From positions 1,091,501 to 1,155,500 of the forward strand of contig NZ_ATTI01000001.1 in NCBI RefSeq assembly GCF_000419605.1: a DNA stretch of 64,000 nt, in the 5' to 3' direction. This DNA is from Sphingomonas phyllosphaerae 5.2 (GTDB lineage Bacteria > Pseudomonadota > Alphaproteobacteria > Sphingomonadales > Sphingomonadaceae). Position 1 is the first letter of the stretch, and each line of letters opens with the position of its first letter. The notes under the pieces are model-generated. The model was not told the DNA's origin. It searched no databases and was given only the letters and a program-made list of their open reading frames with translations. Below, piece after piece: positions 59,728 to 64,000 of the stretch. Made by a program: the position numbers and the translations under genes.

Positions 59728-61157
59728 CGCGCGTGCTGCTGGTCGACGACGACGACGCGATCCGCACCGTCGTCGCGCATGCGCTGCGCCGCGCAGGGCA
59801 CGAGGTGCGTACCGCCGCCAGCCTTGCCGAGCTGCGCCGCGAGCTGGCGGGCGATACGCCCGACGTGCTGCTGACCGATGTCGTGTTGCCGGACGGGGAC
59901 GGGATCGAGAACGTGGCGCAGGTGCTCGCCGCGCATCCGGAGCTGCCGGTGATCGTGCTGTCGGCGCGCAATACGCTGACCACCGCCGTGCGCGCGACCG
60001 AGGCGGGTGCGTATGACTATCTGCCCAAGCCGTTCGACCTGGACACACTGACGCGCACCGTCGCCGCCGCGCTGGCACGGCGTAGCGGAGTGAGCGAGGC
60101 GCAGGCGACCGACGAGGACCCGTCGCTGCCGCTGATCGGGCGCTCGCCTGCGATGCAGGACGTGTACCGGGTGATCGCGCGCGTCGTCTCCAACGACCTG
60201 ACCGTGCTGGTGTCGGGCGAGTCGGGGACGGGCAAGGAACTGGTCGCGCGCGCGATCCACGACCTCGGTCAGCGCCGCGCTGCGCCGTTCGTGCCGATCA
60301 ACATGGCCGCCATCCCGCGCGAACTGATCGAGGCCGAGCTGTTCGGGCACGAACGCGGCGCGTTCACCGGCGCGGCGCAGCGCAACGCCGGACGGTTCGA
60401 GCAGGCGGCGGGCGGCACGTTGTTCCTCGACGAGATCGGCGACATGCCGATCGAGGCGCAGACGCGGCTGCTGCGCGTGCTGCAATCGGGCGAGTTCACG
60501 ACCGTCGGCGGTGCGCGGACGATCCGCGCCGACGTCCGCATCGTCGCCGCCACGAACCGCGACCTGCAACAGGCGGTCGCCGGCGGGCAGTTCCGCGAGG
60601 ATCTCTATTATCGACTGAACGTCGTCCCGATCGCACTGCCGGCGCTGCGCGAGCGGCGTGGCGACGTGGCCGAACTGGCGCGGCACTTCCTCGATCGCGC
60701 CGGCGCCGAGGGGCTGCCGCGCAAGACGCTCGACGCTGCGGCGGTCGCAGTGCTGGAGGCGCACGACTGGCCCGGCAACGTCCGCGAGCTGGAGAACCTG
60801 ATGCGCCGGCTCGCGGCACTGTCGCGTGACGATCGTATCGGCGCGGCGGAGGTGCAGGCGACGATCGGTGGCGCCGGGACGGCCGAGGCGGCGCCCGATC
60901 CGGGGATCGAGGCGGCGGTGCGCGCGATGATCGAGCGGCTGGCGCGGCAGGAACCGCGCGCGCTCGACGACGGCTCGCTCTATGCGCGGATCATCGGCGA
61001 GGTCGAGCGTCCGCTGATCGAGGCGATGTTGGCGCGGCATGGCGGCAATCAGCTGCGGGCGGCGCGCGCGATCGGGCTGAACCGTAATACGCTGCGCAAG
61101 CGACTGGATATGCTCGGGATCGACATCGGAGCGCGCCAGGAGGGGCTTGACGGCTGA
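59724..61157 (+). CDS. ntrC: Nitrogen regulation response regulator NtrC (GlnG)
   Basis: This 477-residue protein overlaps ntrB by 4 bp. It has a receiver domain (VLLVDDDDAIRTV, phosphoacceptor in LLTDVVLPDGDG), a sigma54-interacting AAA+ domain (GESGTGKELVARAIHDL, the GAFTGA loop in ERGAFTGAAQR, GGTLFLDEIGDMP) and a C-terminal Fis-type HTH (NQLRAARAIGLNRNTLRKRL). It activates sigma54 promoters under nitrogen limitation. Confidence 0.96.
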   Translation: MTRVLLVDDDDAIRTVVAHALRRAGHEVRTAASLAELRRELAGDTPDVLLTDVVLPDGDGIENVAQVLAAHPELPVIVLSARNTLTTAVRATEAGAYDYLPKPFDLDTLTRTVAAALARRSGVSEAQATDEDPSLPLIGRSPAMQDVYRVIARVVSNDLTVLVSGESGTGKELVARAIHDLGQRRAAPFVPINMAAIPRELIEAELFGHERGAFTGAAQRNAGRFEQAAGGTLFLDEIGDMPIEAQTRLLRVLQSGEFTTVGGARTIRADVRIVAATNRDLQQAVAGGQFREDLYYRLNVVPIALPALRERRGDVAELARHFLDRAGAEGLPRKTLDAAAVAVLEAHDWPGNVRELENLMRRLAALSRDDRIGAAEVQATIGGAGTAEAAPDPGIEAAVRAMIERLARQEPRALDDGSLYARIIGEVERPLIEAMLARHGGNQLRAARAIGLNRNTLRKRLDMLGIDIGARQEGLDG

Positions 61158-61259
61158 GCGGCAGGCGGAGCGTCGTACGCGATATGACGAGCCCGCCGGG
61201 GATGGCCTCCCGTCAAATATGTGTTTTCCATGCAACACTGATGCTGTAGCGAAGAGGGG

Positions 61260-63497
61260 ATGTTCGCAGGAGTGACTTCCTCCTCCTCTTTGCCGCCGGG
61301 GGCGGGCCGCCGGTTCGGCGTGACCCCGGCGCTCGAGTCGATGGTGCTGGCCACCGCCGTCGCGGTGGCGCTCGGCAGCTATTTCGCGTTGCGTGGCGAA
61401 GGCGATCCGGGGCGGCTGATCGAACCGCCGCTGGTCGCATCGCTGCTCGTCGCCAATCTCGTCGCCGGGATCGCGCTGATGATGCTGCTCGGGCGGCGGA
61501 TCGCGCTCAGCCGCGCGGCGCGTTCGCCGGTCGGGGCGGGCGGGCGGTTGCACGTCCGGCTGGTGCTGCTGTTCTCGCTGGTCGCCGCGGTCCCGGCGCT
61601 GCTGGTGACGATCTTCGCCTCGCTGCTGTTCCAATATGGCGTGCAATTCTGGTATTCGGACCGCGCACGCGGCATGTTCGAGAATGCGGCGTCGATCGCG
61701 CAGGAAAGCTATCGCCAGGAAGTCGATCGCGTGTCGCGGGCCGCAATCGTGATGGCCGGCGATCTGGCCGATTACCTGCGCGACACGCCGATCGACAGCG
61801 AGAAGTTCCAGGTCGGGCTGGTCAAGCAGGTCTATTACCGCAACCTGTCCGAGGTGCTGATCGTGCAGCGCGGCGAGGACGGCGAGTTGCGGACGCTGGC
61901 GTTCGTCAATCCGTACGAGGTCGACCTGAAGGGCTTCATCAAGCCCGACATGCTGCAGCGGCTGGATGCCGGAGCCAGCGCGGTGGTGGTGCGCGTCGCC
62001 AACCGCACCGGAACGGTGACGAAGCTGGACTACGGGCCGCGCACCTACCTCTACACGGCGCGCGTCATCGACGAATCGGTCGAGACGCAGATGAACCGCG
62101 GCAATGCGGTGCTCGGCGATTACCGACAGTTGATCGCGCGCGCGCGCTCGCTGCAACTCCGCTTCAACGCCGCGCTGCTGATCGTGTCGCTGCTGATCGT
62201 CGGGGTGGCGGTGTGGATCGCGCTGACCGTCGCCGATCGCCTCGTCCGCCCGGTCGGCGAGTTGGTCGATGCCGCCCGCCGGGTCGAGGGCGGCGACCTG
62301 TCGGCGCGCGTGCCCGAGACGCTGGAGCGCGACGAGATCGGCACGCTTTCTACCGCGTTCAACAGCATGACCGCGCGACTGGTGGCGCAGAACACCGCAC
62401 TCGTCACCGCGAACGCGCAGCTCGACAGCCGCCGCGCGCTGATCGAGGCGGTGATGTCGGGCGTGTCGGCGGGCGTGATCTCGATCGACGCCAAGGATCG
62501 CACGATCCGCCTCATCAACAGTTCGGCGCAAACGCTGATGGGACTGGCGGAGCCGCCGGTCGGCCTGAAGCTGCACGACGTCGCGCCGGAACTGGACGCA
62601 CTGCTCGACCAGCCGGGGCGCGAGGCGGCGGTGCAGCTGAACGTGCAGGGCGAGATGCGCACCTTTGCGGCGCGGATCGCACGGGACGGCAGCGGCCCGA
62701 TCATCACCTTCGACGATATCACGCAGCAGCTGACCGACCAGCGCCGCGCCGCGTGGGCGGATGTCGCGCGCCGCATCGCGCACGAGATCAAGAATCCGCT
62801 CACCCCGATCCAGCTCGCTGCCGAGCGGTTGCAGCGTCGCTATGGCAGCAAGATCGATGCGGGCGACACGACTTTCGCGCGGCTGACCGACACGATCGTC
62901 CGGCAAGTCGGCGACCTGCGTCGCATGGTCGACGAATTCTCCTCCTTCGCGCGGATGCCCAAGCCGGTGTTCCGCGAGGAGTCGCTGGTCGATATCGCCC
63001 GCCAGACGATGTTCCTCCATGAGGTAGCGCACCCCGGCATCCGCTTCGTGCTCGACCACGACGATCCCGCGCCGTCGCTGGTGTGCGATCGTCGCCAGCT
63101 TGGCCAGGCGCTGACCAACATCGTCAAGAACGCGGTCGAGGCCGTCGAGGAAGCCGATGCCAGCGAGGGCAGCATCACCATGACGCTGTCGCAGGCCGTG
63201 GACCGCGTCACGATCGCGGTCGCCGACACCGGCGTCGGCCTGCCGCTGGAGCGCGACCGGATCGTCGAACCCTATATGACGACGCGCGCGCGCGGCACCG
63301 GCCTGGGCCTCGCGATCGTCAAGAAGATCGTCGAGGAGCATTTCGGCGCGATGACCTTCGCCGATCGCCCCGGCGGGGGCACGATCGTCACGCTTTCGTT
63401 CGACACCGTACCGCTGGCGGCGCTCGCCAGCGACGACCATCTCCCTTCCCACGACGACGATCGCACGATCGCGGCGTTGACCAGAAATCGGATCTGA
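61260..63497 (+). CDS. ntrY: Membrane sensor kinase NtrY
   Basis: This 745-residue protein has about three N-terminal membrane helices (~25-115), a periplasmic domain, a membrane helix at ~300 (LLIVSLLIVGVAVWIALTVA), HAMP, PAS (IEAVMSGVSAGVISIDAKDR), HisKA with His in RRIAHEIKNPLTPIQLAAER, and HATPase (TGLGLAIVKKIVEEH). It acts with NtrX in nitrogen, nitrate or redox response. It follows ntrC by 102 bp. Confidence 0.95.
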   Translation: MFAGVTSSSSLPPGAGRRFGVTPALESMVLATAVAVALGSYFALRGEGDPGRLIEPPLVASLLVANLVAGIALMMLLGRRIALSRAARSPVGAGGRLHVRLVLLFSLVAAVPALLVTIFASLLFQYGVQFWYSDRARGMFENAASIAQESYRQEVDRVSRAAIVMAGDLADYLRDTPIDSEKFQVGLVKQVYYRNLSEVLIVQRGEDGELRTLAFVNPYEVDLKGFIKPDMLQRLDAGASAVVVRVANRTGTVTKLDYGPRTYLYTARVIDESVETQMNRGNAVLGDYRQLIARARSLQLRFNAALLIVSLLIVGVAVWIALTVADRLVRPVGELVDAARRVEGGDLSARVPETLERDEIGTLSTAFNSMTARLVAQNTALVTANAQLDSRRALIEAVMSGVSAGVISIDAKDRTIRLINSSAQTLMGLAEPPVGLKLHDVAPELDALLDQPGREAAVQLNVQGEMRTFAARIARDGSGPIITFDDITQQLTDQRRAAWADVARRIAHEIKNPLTPIQLAAERLQRRYGSKIDAGDTTFARLTDTIVRQVGDLRRMVDEFSSFARMPKPVFREESLVDIARQTMFLHEVAHPGIRFVLDHDDPAPSLVCDRRQLGQALTNIVKNAVEAVEEADASEGSITMTLSQAVDRVTIAVADTGVGLPLERDRIVEPYMTTRARGTGLGLAIVKKIVEEHFGAMTFADRPGGGTIVTLSFDTVPLAALASDDHLPSHDDDRTIAALTRNRI

Positions 63498-63501
63498 TCC
63501 C

Positions 63502-64000
63502 ATGGCGATCGACATCCTCGTCGTCGACGACGAACTCGACATCCGCGAACTCGTGGCCGGCGTGCTGGAAGACGAGGGCTATGACACACGCATGGCCGGC
63601 GACAGCGACTCCGCGCTGGAGGCGATCGCGACGCGCCGCCCCAGCCTCGTGCTGCTGGACGTCTGGCTGCAAGGGTCGCGGCTCGACGGGCTGGACCTGC
63701 TGGGCGAGATCAAGCGCCGCGATCCGTCGATCCCGGTGCTGGTGATCTCCGGCCACGGCACGCTCGACACCGCCGTGGCCGCGATCCGGAAAGGCGCGGC
63801 GGACTTCATCGAGAAGCCGTTCCAGGCCGAGCGCCTGCTGCTGATGGTCGAGCGCGCGACCGAGACCGAGCGGTTGCGCGCCGAGGTGAAGTCGCTGCGC
63901 GCCGCCAGCGGACGCGGCACCGACCTGACCGGCAGTTCGACGTCGGTCAATGCGGTGCGCGCGACGCTGAAGCGTGTCGCCGCAACCGGCAGCCGCGTGC
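63502..64000 (+). CDS. ntrX: Response regulator NtrX, N-terminal part
   Basis: ATG 63502 lies 4 bp past the ntrY stop. The visible 166 residues are a receiver domain (IDILVVDDELDIRELVAGVL, phosphoacceptor in LVLLDVWLQGS, SGHGTLDTAV, FIEKPF) and the linker into the AAA+ domain. The gene runs off the right edge. The position after ntrY identifies it as NtrX. Confidence 0.93.
   Translation, partial: MAIDILVVDDELDIRELVAGVLEDEGYDTRMAGDSDSALEAIATRRPSLVLLDVWLQGSRLDGLDLLGEIKRRDPSIPVLVISGHGTLDTAVAAIRKGAADFIEKPFQAERLLLMVERATETERLRAEVKSLRAASGRGTDLTGSSTSVNAVRATLKRVAATGSRV

Noticed and set aside
59562..63542. 1326-codon leftward frame opposite ntrB, ntrC and ntrY
   Set aside because: Long only because stops are rare in antisense GC-rich DNA; composition is Arg/Asp/His-rich and the plus-strand genes carry all expected motifs.
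1..64000. CRISPR arrays and insertion sequences
   Set aside because: No regularly spaced repeats of 24-40 bp and no transposase gene were seen by eye on either strand.

Overview
The window looks like chromosome from a high-GC sphingomonad-type alphaproteobacterium (Sphingomonas or a close relative). This rests on gene order and content: infA-maf-RNase E/G-yacG-tRNA-Phe, a fused ispDF, dusB-ntrB-ntrC-ntrY-ntrX, a GAAC-N7-GAAC SOS box, many M61 peptidase and TonB-receptor type genes, and sphingomonad-style small proteins. No rRNA operon, CRISPR array or insertion sequence was found.

Bases 1-15560 are the right-hand part of an integrated phage-like element. It is anchored at the 3' end of tRNA-Phe(GAA) by a 601-residue tyrosine integrase; its left end lies outside the window. 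Reading left from the integrase it carries a restriction-modification block (Vsr, a C5-cytosine methyltransferase and two divergent BglII-like endonucleases), a protein with family-A polymerase-like palm motifs, and a serine recombinase. Next comes a gene-poor control zone with two exact SOS boxes, two copies of a diverged ~170-bp duplication, tiny ORFs and a phage-borne response-regulator receiver protein. Then come a pair of small paralogues, two small secreted proteins, and a leftward operon of three consecutive Bro-N-like proteins coupled to a podovirus-like virion protein.

Bases 15561-64000 are ordinary chromosome. 15.6-18.1 kb holds tRNA-Phe, yacG, an RNase E/G-like gene, maf, infA and a receiver protein. 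18.2-26.1 kb holds an SDR, an M61 peptidase, a large hybrid histidine kinase whose N-terminus is a ParD-type antitoxin domain, a saccharopine-dehydrogenase-like enzyme and two small proteins. 26.2-29.1 kb is a probable inositol-phospholipid module: a sugar/inositol-phosphate nucleotidyltransferase, inositol-1-phosphate synthase and a divergent CDP-alcohol phosphotransferase, with a 23-bp palindrome between the divergent genes.

29.1-44.6 kb is metabolic and envelope functions: sodC, two MFS transporters, a second M61 peptidase, a Crp/Fnr regulator, an SSS symporter, TspO, threonine aldolase, an lldD-like flavoenzyme and a TonB receptor. 44.8-48.5 kb is the sulfate-activation operon cysD-cysNC-cysQ. 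48.7-57.5 kb holds an EEP nuclease/phosphatase-like protein, an I78 inhibitor, rnd, aspS, carbonic anhydrase, lipA, ratA/coq10, pncC and ispDF. 57.6-64.0 kb is dusB followed by the two nitrogen-regulation two-component systems; ntrX is cut by the window edge.

The most unusual signals are the ParD-histidine kinase fusion with a palindrome just upstream, the polymerase-like gene and double-BglII restriction block of the prophage, and the Bro-N triplet inside a virion operon. All functional calls come from motif recognition by eye; no database search was run.
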